Shown here: positions 8,025-16,730 of the stretch, one piece after another
How positions within the stretch are numbered: the stretch's first letter is position 1
How the letters are laid out: each line of letters begins with the position of its first letter
Origin: Yoonia vestfoldensis DSM 16212
Lineage (GTDB): Bacteria > Pseudomonadota > Alphaproteobacteria > Rhodobacterales > Rhodobacteraceae
NCBI RefSeq assembly: GCF_000382265.1
Contig: NZ_KB907978.1
Span: forward strand, 1 to 64,000
Length of the DNA stretch: 64,000 bases
Direction: 5' to 3'
Notes under the pieces: generated by a model
Seen by the model: the letters and a program-made list of their open reading frames with translations, nothing else
The model's database searches: none
Told to the model about the DNA's origin: nothing
Program-made: the position numbers and the translations under genes

Positions 8025-9407
8025 ATGGATACCCTCAACTTTGCCAACGACCCCGGCCATGTGATCGAGGCCGACCGCGCCCATGTCTGGCACCATATCA
8101 GCCAGCACAAGGTCTATGAAAACATTGACCCGCGCATCATCGTCGAAGGACGCGGGCTGCGGGTCTGGGACATCAAGGGCAAGGAACATATCGATGCTGT
8201 GTCGGGTGGTGTCTGGACCGTCAACATCGGCTATGGCCGCGAACGGATGGGCCGCGCGATTTCGGACGCCGTGACCAAGATGTGTTTCTTCGGCGGGGCG
8301 CTCGGGACCATTCCGGGCGCACAATTCGCCGAAATGCTGATCGCAAAGATGCCGGGGCTGGACCGCGTCTATTATGCGAACTCGGGGTCCGAGGCGAATG
8401 AAAAGGCGTTCAAGATGGTCCGCCAGATCAGCCACAAGCATTACGGCGGCAAGAAATCCAAGATCCTCTACCGCGAGCGCGATTATCATGGCACCACCAT
8501 CGCCAACCTTTCGGCAGGCGGGCAGGACGAACGCAACGCGCAATACGGCCCCTTTGTGCCGGGCTTCGTGCGCGTGCCGCATTGCCTTGAATACCGTTCT
8601 CAGGACGGGACCCTGGGCGAGGAATACGCCGCCAACGCGGCCCGCGCGATCGAGGATGTGATCCTTGCCGAAGGGGCCGACACGATCGGCGCGCTCTGTC
8701 TTGAACCGATCACTGCAGGCGGCGGGATCATCGTGCCGCCCAAGGGGTATTGGGAACGCGTGCAGGAACTTTGCCGCAAATACGATATCCTGCTGCATAT
8801 CGACGAGGTCGTCTGCGGACTGGGCCGCACCGGCGCTTGGTTCGGCTATCAGCAATTCGGCGTCCAGCCCGATATCGTGACGATGGCCAAGGGCGTGGCA
8901 TCCGGCTATGCCGCGATTTCGTGCTGTGTGACCACCAATACCGTATTCGAAATGTTCAAGGACGACACCGACAAGCTGTCCTATTTCCGCGATATTTCCA
9001 CCTTTGGCGGATGCACGGCAGGGCCAGCGGCAGCCATCGAAAACATGCGGATCATCGAGGAAGAGGACCTTCTGGGTAATTCGACCGCCATGGGTGCGCA
9101 TCTGTCGGGCAACCTGCATGCGCTGATGGACAAGCACAAATGGATCGGCGACGTGCGCGGCATGGGCCTGTTCCAAGGTGCCGAACTGGTCGTGGACCGC
9201 GACACCAAGGAACCGCTGGACGAAAAGAAGGTGCAGGCCATCGTCGCCGATTGCATGGCGCAAGGCATCATCATCGGGGCCACGAACAGGTCGCTTCCGG
9301 GGTTCAACAACACGCTGCTCTTCGCGCCTTCGCTGATCGCGACCAAGGATGATCTCAACCAGATCACAGACGCCGTCGATCAGGCGATCACCCGCGTTCT
9401 GGGCTAG
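8025..9407 (+). CDS. tpa: taurine--pyruvate aminotransferase
   Basis: A class-III PLP aminotransferase of 460 residues that moves the amino group of taurine to pyruvate, giving sulfoacetaldehyde and alanine. The opening MDTLNFANDPGHVIEADRAH and the motifs VSGGVWTVNIGYGRERMG and NSGSEANEKAFKMVRQ are those of Tpa proteins. The cofactor region LLHIDEVVCGLGRTGAWFG precedes TMAKGVASGYA, where K289 is the Schiff-base lysine. The start has ACGGAG upstream. It is the first gene of a chain running through tauR, tauE, pta, ackA and soeABC, which strongly supports taurine rather than another omega-amino substrate. The usual next enzyme, Xsc, is absent from the locus. Confidence 0.92.
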   Translation: MDTLNFANDPGHVIEADRAHVWHHISQHKVYENIDPRIIVEGRGLRVWDIKGKEHIDAVSGGVWTVNIGYGRERMGRAISDAVTKMCFFGGALGTIPGAQFAEMLIAKMPGLDRVYYANSGSEANEKAFKMVRQISHKHYGGKKSKILYRERDYHGTTIANLSAGGQDERNAQYGPFVPGFVRVPHCLEYRSQDGTLGEEYAANAARAIEDVILAEGADTIGALCLEPITAGGGIIVPPKGYWERVQELCRKYDILLHIDEVVCGLGRTGAWFGYQQFGVQPDIVTMAKGVASGYAAISCCVTTNTVFEMFKDDTDKLSYFRDISTFGGCTAGPAAAIENMRIIEEEDLLGNSTAMGAHLSGNLHALMDKHKWIGDVRGMGLFQGAELVVDRDTKEPLDEKKVQAIVADCMAQGIIIGATNRSLPGFNNTLLFAPSLIATKDDLNQITDAVDQAITRVLG

Positions 9408-9436
9408 AACACCCGCTTGCCTTGGCTCTGGGATAA

Positions 9437-9449
9437 GTCCAGTCTGGAC
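9437..9449. promoter_or_regulatory. GTCCAG-T-CTGGAC palindrome before tauR
   Basis: A perfect 6+1+6 dyad in the 60-bp gap between tpa and tauR. It contains CTGGAC boxes in both orientations; on the minus strand it extends to CTGGACTTAT, close to the CTGGACTTAA box I recall for TauR. It is a plausible autoregulatory site. Confidence 0.45.
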
Positions 9450-9467
9450 ACATCCTAGGGCCAGCGC

Positions 9468-10934
9468 ATGTCGATTTCCGTTGAGACCTTTTTTCTTGAT
9501 CCGGGTGCCGAAGGCACGCTGCAGGCGCGAATCCAGCAGATGGTCGCGCAAGGCATCCTTGCAGGCCGGTTCCGCCCCGGTGAACGATTGCCATCGTCGC
9601 GGATGATGGCGCAGCATCTGGGCGTCAGCCGGATCACCGTGACGCTGGCCTATACCGAACTGGTGGCGGATGATTACCTGACCTCGCGTGGGCGGTCGGG
9701 GTATTATGTGTCTGACAACGCACCCGAACCGCCCGCCTTTACGGCGCAGACGGTCCAGTCAGGCACGGTGGACTGGGCGCGCGCCATCGGCCAGCGCTTT
9801 ACGCCGGGGCTGAGCAACGACAAACCCGCCGATTGGGCGAATTACCGTTATCCGTTCATCTATGGGCAGGCCGACCGGACGCTGTTCGATGCCGCCAACT
9901 GGCGGCTCTGCGCCCTGCGCGCGCTGGGGATGCGCGATTTCGGGGCGCTGACGGCAGATTATTATGACGGCGACGACCCGCAACTGGTGGATTTCATCAG
10001 CCGTCAGACCCTGCCAAGGCGCGGCATTCTGGCGAACCCTGATGAAATCCTGATCACGATGGGCGCGCAGAACGCTTTGTGGCTATCGGCGCAGGTGCTG
10101 CTGAACAGCCGCAGGCGGGCCGCGATCGAGGACCCCTGCTATCCGGCGTTGCGCAATATCCTGACGCAATCGCGCTGCCATCTGAGCATTGTGCCGGTGG
10201 ACCGCGACGGGCTCCCGCCCGAGGCCCTGCCCCGCGGGATCGACGTGGTTTTCACCACCCCCAGCCACCAAAGCCCGACCGCCGCGACCATGCCGCTGGA
10301 CCGGCGCAAGGCGCTGATCGCGCGGGCCGAGGCCGAGGATTTCATCATCGTCGAGGATGATTACGAATTCGAGATGTCGTTCCTGAAAGCACCCTCGCCG
10401 TCGCTCAAATCGCTGGACCCGCATGGGCGGGTGATCCATGTCGGCTCCTTCTCCAAATCGCTGTTTCCGGGGCTACGGCTGGGCTATCTGGTCGGCCCCG
10501 CGCCATTCATCCGCGAAGCACGCGCCTTGCGCGCCAGCGTGCTGCGCCATCCGCCGGGGCATATCCAGCGCACGGTCAGCTATTATCTGTCGCTGGGCCA
10601 TTACGACGCGCTGATCCGCCGGATGAGCCGCGCCTATCACGAGCGGCGTCAGGTGCTGGACGCGGCCTTGCAGGATTGCGGGCTGGTGGTGGCGGGGCAA
10701 GGGCTGTCGGGCGGATCGTCGGTCTGGGTGAAAACACCTGACGGCACAGATACCGCAGCACTGGCGCTGGCGCTGCGGGCGGATGGCGTGCTGATCGAGC
10801 CGGGCGCACGTTTCTTTGCAGGCGACGCGCCACCCACGGAATTCATGCGCCTTGCCTATTCCTCGATCCCCGCGGCCCGGATCGGTGAAGGCATGCGTCT
10901 GATCGCGGCGGCCTTGGCGCGGGGGGCGGCGTGA
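9468..10934 (+). CDS. tauR: MocR-type (GntR/aminotransferase) regulator of taurine metabolism
   Basis: A 488-residue fusion of an N-terminal GntR winged helix (about residues 15-80, with MVAQGILAGRFRPGERLPSS and LGVSRITVTLAYTELVADDY) and a fold-type-I aminotransferase-like sensor domain. The PLP-binding lysine lies in GSFSKSLFPGLRLGYLVGP; VEDDYEFEMSF supplies the cofactor aspartate. In Rhodobacter-type taurine loci TauR activates tpa in the presence of taurine and PLP. It sits 60 bp after tpa and overlaps the tauE start by 4 bp. The symbol is assigned from homology and context. Confidence 0.88.
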   Translation: MSISVETFFLDPGAEGTLQARIQQMVAQGILAGRFRPGERLPSSRMMAQHLGVSRITVTLAYTELVADDYLTSRGRSGYYVSDNAPEPPAFTAQTVQSGTVDWARAIGQRFTPGLSNDKPADWANYRYPFIYGQADRTLFDAANWRLCALRALGMRDFGALTADYYDGDDPQLVDFISRQTLPRRGILANPDEILITMGAQNALWLSAQVLLNSRRRAAIEDPCYPALRNILTQSRCHLSIVPVDRDGLPPEALPRGIDVVFTTPSHQSPTAATMPLDRRKALIARAEAEDFIIVEDDYEFEMSFLKAPSPSLKSLDPHGRVIHVGSFSKSLFPGLRLGYLVGPAPFIREARALRASVLRHPPGHIQRTVSYYLSLGHYDALIRRMSRAYHERRQVLDAALQDCGLVVAGQGLSGGSSVWVKTPDGTDTAALALALRADGVLIEPGARFFAGDAPPTEFMRLAYSSIPAARIGEGMRLIAAALARGAA

Positions 10935-11680
10935 TCATGCCTTTCGATCTGGACAGCGGCACGGCCGCCTTGCTGGCCCTTGCCCTGCTGGGGGCGGCCT
11001 TTGTGCGCGGGTATTCGGGGTTCGGGTTTTCCGCGATCTTCATTGCCTTTGCGGCACTGCTGACGAACCCCCTGCCCCTGATCCCCGTCGTTTTCGCCTG
11101 CGAGATCCTGATGACCGCCTTTCAGGCACGCGGGATCCGGGCGCATGTCGACTGGCCCCGTGTGGGCTGGCTGATCCTCGGGGCGGCTGTCGCGCTGCCG
11201 TTTTCCGTGTCGGTCATGCTGTCGGTGGGCGAGGATACAGCCCGCATCGTCATTTCCACCGTGATCCTGCTCATGGCGTTGCTGCTGCTGTCAGGCTGGA
11301 CCTTGCAGCGGCGGATCGGCGGGCCGGGGCATGGCAGTGTGGGTATCCTGTCGGGCATGTGCAACAGCGCAGGGATCGGCGGCCTGCCGGTCGCGGCCTT
11401 TCTGTCGGCCCAACCGATGCAGGCGGCCACGTTCCGCGCAACGATGATTGTTTATCTGACCTTGCTGGACCTAATCACCCTGCCGCTGTTGTGGATGGGT
11501 GGGCTGGTCACATGGGACACCGCCATCGCCGCGCTGATGGCCTTTCCGATACTGGGCTTGGGCGTCTGGCTGGGCGGGCGACGCTTTCTGGCGGCCTCGC
11601 CCGCGGCTTTCCGGCAATCAGCGGTTTTGCTCTTGCTCCTTTTGTCCGCACTCGGTCTGATCCGGGCGATGCTGACCTGA
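10931..11680 (+). CDS. tauE: TauE/SafE-family sulfite exporter
   Basis: A 249-residue integral membrane protein with about eight hydrophobic segments in two repeats; each repeat carries the G-x-x-x-R-G-Y-S-G-F-G-like or G-M-C-N-S-A-G-I-G-G motif typical of the TauE/SafE/YfcA family (VRGYSGFGFSAIF; SGMCNSAGIGGLPVAAF). The family exports sulfite or organosulfonate-derived anions and is repeatedly linked to taurine degradation. The start is either the GTG overlapping the tauR stop (GTGA) or ATG 10937. Position between tauR and pta supports removal of sulfite released from sulfoacetaldehyde. The substrate is not shown by sequence. Confidence 0.88.
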   Translation: MIMPFDLDSGTAALLALALLGAAFVRGYSGFGFSAIFIAFAALLTNPLPLIPVVFACEILMTAFQARGIRAHVDWPRVGWLILGAAVALPFSVSVMLSVGEDTARIVISTVILLMALLLLSGWTLQRRIGGPGHGSVGILSGMCNSAGIGGLPVAAFLSAQPMQAATFRATMIVYLTLLDLITLPLLWMGGLVTWDTAIAALMAFPILGLGVWLGGRRFLAASPAAFRQSAVLLLLLLSALGLIRAMLT

Positions 11681-11692
11681 GAGGCAACGACG

Positions 11693-12631
11693 ATGCACGA
11701 CGACTACCCGTTCCTGTCGCAGACACATGCGCGATGCCCGCAAAGCCTGCTGGACAGGGCCCGTCATCTACCCATACCCCGGGTCGCCTTGGTCAATGCA
11801 GGCGGCGCAAACCCGCTGCAAGGCCTGCGCGAGGCCTGCGATCTGGGTCTGGCGACGCCCGTCCTGATCGGTGATACGGCGCGTATTCTGGCCACCGCCG
11901 ATGCGATCGGCTGGGACATCACCGGTCTGCCGCTGATCCATGCCCCCGGACCGCAAGCCGCACAAAAGGCGGCCGAGCTTGCCCGCGACGAGCGTGTCGA
12001 TGCGATCATGAAAGGACAGGTGCATACGTCGGTCTTTCTGCAAGGGCTGCTGCCCTCCAGCGCAGGCTTGCGTGACAAGGGCAGCCTTTGCGGCCATGTG
12101 TTCCACCTGACCATGCCCGGATCAGACCGGCCGCTGTTCCTGACCGATGCCGCGCTGAACGTCGCACCCGATGTCGCCACGCGGCAGGCCTGCCTGACGC
12201 ACGCGGTCCGGCTGGCGCAGACCTTGGGCATCACCCGCCCGCGCGCCGGATTGCTGGCCGCGACCGAGGATGTGGTCCCCACGATCCCCTCGACGGGAGA
12301 AGCGGCGCTAATCGCCGCATGGGCCAAGACCGCGCTGCCCGAGGCTATCGTCGAAGGGCCGATGGCGCTCGACCTGATCTTTTCGCGCGCGGCGGCGGCA
12401 GCGAAGAACTTTACCTCCGAGGTTGCAGGCCAGCCCGATATCATGCTGGTGCCCGACATCACGACCGGCAACGCGCTGTTTAAGCTGATGTCGCTGGGCA
12501 TGGGCTGTTGTGCTGCGGGGGTCGTGCTGGGGGCGAAAGTGCCGATCATGCTGACCAGCCGGTCGCAGACCGCACAGGACCGGATCGCCTCGGCAGCACT
12601 TGGCGCGATCGCTGCGGGGATGCGGGCATGA
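11693..12631 (+). CDS. pta: phosphate acetyltransferase (short, PTA_PTB type)
   Basis: A 312-residue enzyme of the phosphate acetyl/butyryltransferase family that interconverts acetyl phosphate and acetyl-CoA. It has the catalytic-domain signatures MKGQVHTSVFLQGLL, LFLTDAALNVAPD, EGPMALDLIFSRAAA and GQPDIMLVPDITTGNALFK, and no DRTGG or CobB-like N-terminal domain, so it is the compact form found in sulfonate-degrading alphaproteobacteria. It lies 12 bp after tauE, and its stop overlaps the ackA start by ATGA. In taurine catabolism Pta takes the acetyl phosphate made by Xsc. The long antisense frame across this gene is a shadow. Confidence 0.9.
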   Translation: MHDDYPFLSQTHARCPQSLLDRARHLPIPRVALVNAGGANPLQGLREACDLGLATPVLIGDTARILATADAIGWDITGLPLIHAPGPQAAQKAAELARDERVDAIMKGQVHTSVFLQGLLPSSAGLRDKGSLCGHVFHLTMPGSDRPLFLTDAALNVAPDVATRQACLTHAVRLAQTLGITRPRAGLLAATEDVVPTIPSTGEAALIAAWAKTALPEAIVEGPMALDLIFSRAAAAAKNFTSEVAGQPDIMLVPDITTGNALFKLMSLGMGCCAAGVVLGAKVPIMLTSRSQTAQDRIASAALGAIAAGMRA

Positions 12632-13710
12632 TCCTCGTCGTCAACACGGGATCGTCGTCGGTCAAGGTGGCGCTGTTCGATGGGGGCCTTGCAAGGCTGG
12701 CCTCGGGCGAAGTGACGGAAATCGGCGGCGCGGGCCTGCTCAAGTCCGGCGGGGACCACACACCGATCCGCGCGGCAGACCATGCCAGCGCCCTTGCCGC
12801 CTTGTTGGACGCGCTCGATACCGCAGGCCAGCGCCTGACCGCCGCCGCACACCGGATCGTGCATGGCGGGGCAGACCTGACGGCCCCCACCCGTGTGACG
12901 CCCGATGTCATCGCACAGATCAGCGCCTGCAACGTGCTGGCCCCATTGCACAATCCGCACAACATCGCGGGGATCGCCGCCATTGCCGACGCGCTGCCCG
13001 ACTTGCCGCAATACGTCAGTTTCGATACGGCGTTCCATGCCACGAACCCCGCCATCGCCACGACCTATGCCCTGCCGCCGGAGGAGACGGCCAAAGGCAT
13101 CCGACGCTACGGCTTTCACGGGCTGAGCTACCAAAGTCTTGTGCAGTCCTTTGCCGACACGCTGCCTGACCATCTGCTGGCCTTCCACCTTGGCAACGGC
13201 GCCTCGCTTTGCGCGATCAAGGATGGTAAATCGGTCGCCTCCTCAATGGGCTATTCCCCGCTCGACGGTCTGGTCATGGGCACCCGCACCGGCAGCATCG
13301 ACGGCATGGCCGTGCTGCGACTTGCGAAAGATCACGGCATCGCGGCGGCAGGCGACATCCTGAACCGGCAGAGCGGGTTGCGCGCCTTGGGCGGCACGAG
13401 CGACATGGCAGCGCTGCTGCAATCAAACAGCGACAGCGCACGCTTCGCCGTGGAACATTTCTGCTATTGGGCGGCACGGCACGCAGGCTCTGCAATCGTC
13501 GCAATGGGCGGGCTTGACGCCGTGGCCTTCACCGGCGGGATCGGTGAAAATGCACCGGAAATCCGTGAGCAGATCATGGACCATCTGGCGTTTCTTGGTA
13601 AGGTGCCGGTGCATGTGATCGCCGCCGACGAGGAAAAGCAGATCGCGCGCGACGCGCTGACCCTCTTGGCGCAAGACCAGCTACGCGAAGGAGCCAGCCA
13701 TGTCCCTTGA
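12628..13710 (+). CDS. ackA: acetate kinase
   Basis: A 360-residue ASKHA-fold kinase that makes ATP and acetate from acetyl phosphate. Diagnostic motifs: ILVVNTGSSSVK at the N-terminus, FDTAFHAT, GIRRYGFHGLSYQ, HLGNGASLCAI, MGTRTGSIDG and AFTGGIGENAPEIRE. It is somewhat shorter than the roughly 400 residues of the E. coli enzyme. It overlaps pta by 4 bp and soeA by 11 bp, so translation is almost certainly coupled. Having both Pta and AckA lets the cell recover acetyl phosphate either as acetyl-CoA or as ATP, a layout that makes sense when acetyl phosphate is an obligate intermediate. Confidence 0.95.
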   Translation: MILVVNTGSSSVKVALFDGGLARLASGEVTEIGGAGLLKSGGDHTPIRAADHASALAALLDALDTAGQRLTAAAHRIVHGGADLTAPTRVTPDVIAQISACNVLAPLHNPHNIAGIAAIADALPDLPQYVSFDTAFHATNPAIATTYALPPEETAKGIRRYGFHGLSYQSLVQSFADTLPDHLLAFHLGNGASLCAIKDGKSVASSMGYSPLDGLVMGTRTGSIDGMAVLRLAKDHGIAAAGDILNRQSGLRALGGTSDMAALLQSNSDSARFAVEHFCYWAARHAGSAIVAMGGLDAVAFTGGIGENAPEIREQIMDHLAFLGKVPVHVIAADEEKQIARDALTLLAQDQLREGASHVP

Positions 13711-16525
13711 CCAGCCCCAGCTTGACACATCCCCGCACGTGTCCGACGAGGTGCGCAAGACGACCTGCTACATGTGCGCCTGCCGCTGCGGGATCAACGT
13801 GCATATGAAGGACGGCAAGGTCGCCTATATCGAAGGCAACCGCGATCACCCCGTGAATCAGGGCGTGCTTTGCGCCAAGGGCTCGGCGGGCATCATGCAG
13901 CACAATGCGCCCTCGCGTCTGCGCGCGCCTTTGCGGCGGGTAGGTGAACGCGGGTCGGGCAAGTTCGAGGAAATCAGCTGGGAAGAGGCGTTGCAGACCG
14001 CGACCGGCTGGCTGGCCCCACTGCGCGCAAAGCACCCCGAAAAACTGGCGTTCTTCACCGGCCGCGACCAGTCGCAATCCTTCACCAGCTTCTGGGCGCA
14101 GGGGTTCGGCACACCCAATTACGCGGCCCACGGGGGCTTCTGTTCGGTCAACATGGCCGCCGCCGGCATCTACACGATGGGCGGGGCCTTTTGGGAATTC
14201 GGCCAGCCCGACTGGGACCATACCAAGCTCTTCATGCTGTTCGGCGTGGCCGAAGACCACGACAGCAACCCGATCAAGATGGGGATCGGCAAGATCAAGG
14301 CCCGTGGCGCGCGCATCATCGGCGTGAACCCGATCCGCACCGGATATAATGCCGTGGCCGATGATTGGGTCGGCATCACGCCCGGCACCGACGGGCTGTT
14401 CATCCTCGCGCTGGTGCATTGCCTGATGCAGGCGGGCAAGGTCGATCTCGACTATCTGGCGCGGTTCACCAATGCCTCGGTCCTTGTAAACGAAGACCCC
14501 AAGTCCGACCAGTTCGGCCTGTTCCTGCGCGATGCCGCAGGCCAGCCACAGGTGATCGACCGGCGCACAGGCCAGCTTGCGCCATGGAACGGCCACGGGG
14601 TCGAGCCCGATCTTGCCGCCACCCACCGTGCCGCAGGCATCACGCATCGCCCCGTCTTTCACCTGATGGCCGATCGCTATCTTGACCCGTCTTACGCGCC
14701 CGAGGCTGTCGCCGACCGCTGCGGTATCTCGGCCCAGCGCATCCGCGCGCTGGCGGCTGATCTGGCGCGGGTGGCCTTTGACGAGGCGATCACACTCGAC
14801 CACGCATGGACCGATTTCCGCGGCAAAAAGCATGCGAAAATGATCGGCCGCCCCGTCAGTTTCCACGCGATGCGGGGAATTTCAGCCCATTCCAACGGTT
14901 TCCAGACCTGCCGCGCGCTGCATATGCTGCAGATCCTCCTTGGCGCCGTGGAAACCCCCGGCGGCATGCGGTTCAAACCACCCTACCCCAAACCCGCCAC
15001 AGCCCACCCCAAACCGCATGGCAAGGTGACAGCGGGTGCCGCCCTCGACGGCCCGCATCTGGGCTATGTGCAGGGTCCCGAAGACCTCCTGCTGCATGAC
15101 GACGGCAGCCCCATCCGCATCGACAAGGCGTTCTCGTGGGACAACCCGATGTCGGCGCACGGGCTGATGCATATGGTGATCAGCAACGCCCATGCGGGCG
15201 ATCCCTACAAGATCGACACGCTCTTCATGTATATGGCGAACATGTCGTGGAATTCGTCGATGAACGTGGGCGGCGTCCACAAGATGCTGACCGACAAGGA
15301 TGAAAACGGCGATTACCTCATCCCCCGCATCATCTATTCCGATGCCTATTCATCCGAAATGGTGGCCTATGCCGATCTGATCCTGCCCGACACGACCTAT
15401 CTGGAACGGCACGATTGCATCAGCCTGCTCGACCGCCCGATCTGCGAGGCGGACGGCGTCGCCGACGCAATCCGCTGGCCCGTGGTGGAACCCGACCGCG
15501 ATGTGCGCGGGTTCCAGTCGGTGCTCTGCGATCTGGGCGCGCGGCTGGGACTGCCGGGGTTCGTGAACGATGATGGCAGTGCGAAATACAAAGACTACGC
15601 CGATTACATCACAAATCACATCCGCCGCCCCGGGATCGGGCCACTGGCGGGGTTTCGGGATGCAGACGGCACCGCCGAAGGGCGCGGCGCGGCCAACCCC
15701 GACCAGTTGCAGGCCTATATCGACAACGGCGGTTTCTGGATCGCCCATGTCCCAGAAAACTGCGCCTATTACAAACCCTTCAGCGCCGAGTATCAGGACT
15801 GGGCGGTAAAGATGGGCTTTTACGATGTCATGCAGCCCTACATTTTTCAGCTTTATGTAGAACCCTTGCGCAAGTTTCAGGCCGCCGCCGAAGGGCGCGG
15901 CCACCGCCAACCGCCCGACCATTTGCGCGGGCAGATCAAGGTGACGATGGACCCGCTGCCGATCTGGTATCCGCCGTTTGAGGATGGCCATGTCGACCCT
16001 GCCGAATACCCGATCCATGCCCTGACCCAACGGCCGATGGCGATGTATCATTCCTGGGGCACGCAAAACGCCTGGCTGCGGCAAATCCATGGCCATAACC
16101 CGCTCTATGTGCCGACGAAAATCTGGGAGGCGCATGGGTTCAAGGACGGCGACTGGGCACGCGTCACCTCGGCGCATGGATCGATTACCGTGCCTGTGGC
16201 GCATCAGGCCGCGCTCAACGAAAACACGGTCTGGACATGGAACGCCATCGGCAAACGCAAGGGCGCCTGGGCGCTCGACGAAAAAGCACCCGAGGCGACC
16301 AAAGGCTTCCTGCTCAACCACCTGATCCACGAACTGCTGCCGCCGCGCGGCGACGGGCTGCGCTGGGCGAATTCCGATCCGATCACAGGGCAGGCCGCAT
16401 GGTTCGATCTGCGCGTGAAAATCGAAAAATCGGGCATTCCGAACGAGGCGCAGCCCGTCATGCCCGCCATCACATCCCCCGTCCCGCAAGGGCCCAAAGA
16501 CATCGCATGGACATCCCGCAAATGA
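13700..16525 (+). CDS. soeA: sulfite dehydrogenase (quinone) molybdopterin subunit SoeA
   Basis: A 941-residue molybdo-bis-MGD oxidoreductase of the DMSO reductase/PSR family. An N-terminal [4Fe-4S] motif has Cys at 23, 26, 30 and 58 (C-x2-C-x3-C-x27-C), and a Cys at 148 in GGFCSVNMA is the likely molybdenum ligand. There is no Tat signal, so the enzyme should stay in the cytoplasm, as described for SoeABC, in contrast to periplasmic PsrA/PhsA. SoeABC oxidises sulfite to sulfate and passes electrons to the quinone pool. Position directly behind tpa-tauR-tauE-pta-ackA, plus the downstream FeS and NrfD/DmsC-type subunits, supports the sulfite assignment over polysulfide or thiosulfate. C-terminal MopB-type cofactor-binding domain: from about residue 760. 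Confidence 0.9.
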   Translation: MSLDQPQLDTSPHVSDEVRKTTCYMCACRCGINVHMKDGKVAYIEGNRDHPVNQGVLCAKGSAGIMQHNAPSRLRAPLRRVGERGSGKFEEISWEEALQTATGWLAPLRAKHPEKLAFFTGRDQSQSFTSFWAQGFGTPNYAAHGGFCSVNMAAAGIYTMGGAFWEFGQPDWDHTKLFMLFGVAEDHDSNPIKMGIGKIKARGARIIGVNPIRTGYNAVADDWVGITPGTDGLFILALVHCLMQAGKVDLDYLARFTNASVLVNEDPKSDQFGLFLRDAAGQPQVIDRRTGQLAPWNGHGVEPDLAATHRAAGITHRPVFHLMADRYLDPSYAPEAVADRCGISAQRIRALAADLARVAFDEAITLDHAWTDFRGKKHAKMIGRPVSFHAMRGISAHSNGFQTCRALHMLQILLGAVETPGGMRFKPPYPKPATAHPKPHGKVTAGAALDGPHLGYVQGPEDLLLHDDGSPIRIDKAFSWDNPMSAHGLMHMVISNAHAGDPYKIDTLFMYMANMSWNSSMNVGGVHKMLTDKDENGDYLIPRIIYSDAYSSEMVAYADLILPDTTYLERHDCISLLDRPICEADGVADAIRWPVVEPDRDVRGFQSVLCDLGARLGLPGFVNDDGSAKYKDYADYITNHIRRPGIGPLAGFRDADGTAEGRGAANPDQLQAYIDNGGFWIAHVPENCAYYKPFSAEYQDWAVKMGFYDVMQPYIFQLYVEPLRKFQAAAEGRGHRQPPDHLRGQIKVTMDPLPIWYPPFEDGHVDPAEYPIHALTQRPMAMYHSWGTQNAWLRQIHGHNPLYVPTKIWEAHGFKDGDWARVTSAHGSITVPVAHQAALNENTVWTWNAIGKRKGAWALDEKAPEATKGFLLNHLIHELLPPRGDGLRWANSDPITGQAAWFDLRVKIEKSGIPNEAQPVMPAITSPVPQGPKDIAWTSRK

Positions 16526-16635
16526 CCAAAGGCCAAATCCTTCTGCTGATCGCCCTCTTCGTCGCCCTGACGCTGGGCAGTTTCATCTGGTATATCGCCA
16601 CATGGGATGCCGCTGCGCGCGCCCCGATCGGATAA
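16522..16635 (+). CDS. 37-residue single-span membrane peptide between soeA and soeB
   Basis: A short frame that starts with the ATG overlapping the soeA stop (ATGA). The product is MTKGQILLLIALFVALTLGS followed by FIWYIATWDAAARAPIG: a short polar start, one continuous hydrophobic helix of about 22 residues and a short tail with an aromatic belt (FIWYIATW). It is not an extension of soeA or soeB. Placement inside the operon and the ATGA coupling argue that it is translated. It may be a small accessory subunit that stabilises the SoeB-SoeC membrane contact, by analogy with small subunits of other respiratory complexes; that role is inference. Confidence 0.65.
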   Translation: MTKGQILLLIALFVALTLGSFIWYIATWDAAARAPIG

Positions 16636-16644
16636 AGCGCCATG

Positions 16645-16690
16645 TCCCCGCATCTTCCGAGCCCAAATATCCCCGCCGGAGGCCGCGTAT
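16645..16690 (-). repeat. partial copy of a dispersed intergenic repeat
   Basis: Read on the minus strand this segment is GCGGGGATAT-TTGGG-CTCGGAAGATG-CGG, matching the plus-strand copy after soeC (GGGATAT-CTCTA-CTCGGAAGATG-AGG at about 18407-18430). It fills most of the 95-bp gap between the small membrane gene and soeB. C-rich repeats with this GGGATAT core are common between genes in Rhodobacteraceae, in my recollection; whether they act in mRNA processing is unknown. Confidence 0.55.
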
Positions 16691-16730
16691 TTCGCCAGAA
16701 ATGCGCGACCCCGCAGCAGAGGCCAATCGC

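Noticed and set aside
8016..9617. 533-codon minus-strand frame across tpa
   Set aside because: Shadow of the high-GC tpa gene; composition is His/Arg/Asp-rich and no domain is present.
11764..13188. 474-codon minus-strand frame across pta and ackA
   Set aside because: Antisense to two well-supported enzymes and has no recognisable motif.
13574..16489. Long minus-strand frames (430 and 379 codons) across soeA
   Set aside because: GC-skew shadows of soeA; no start signals or family features.
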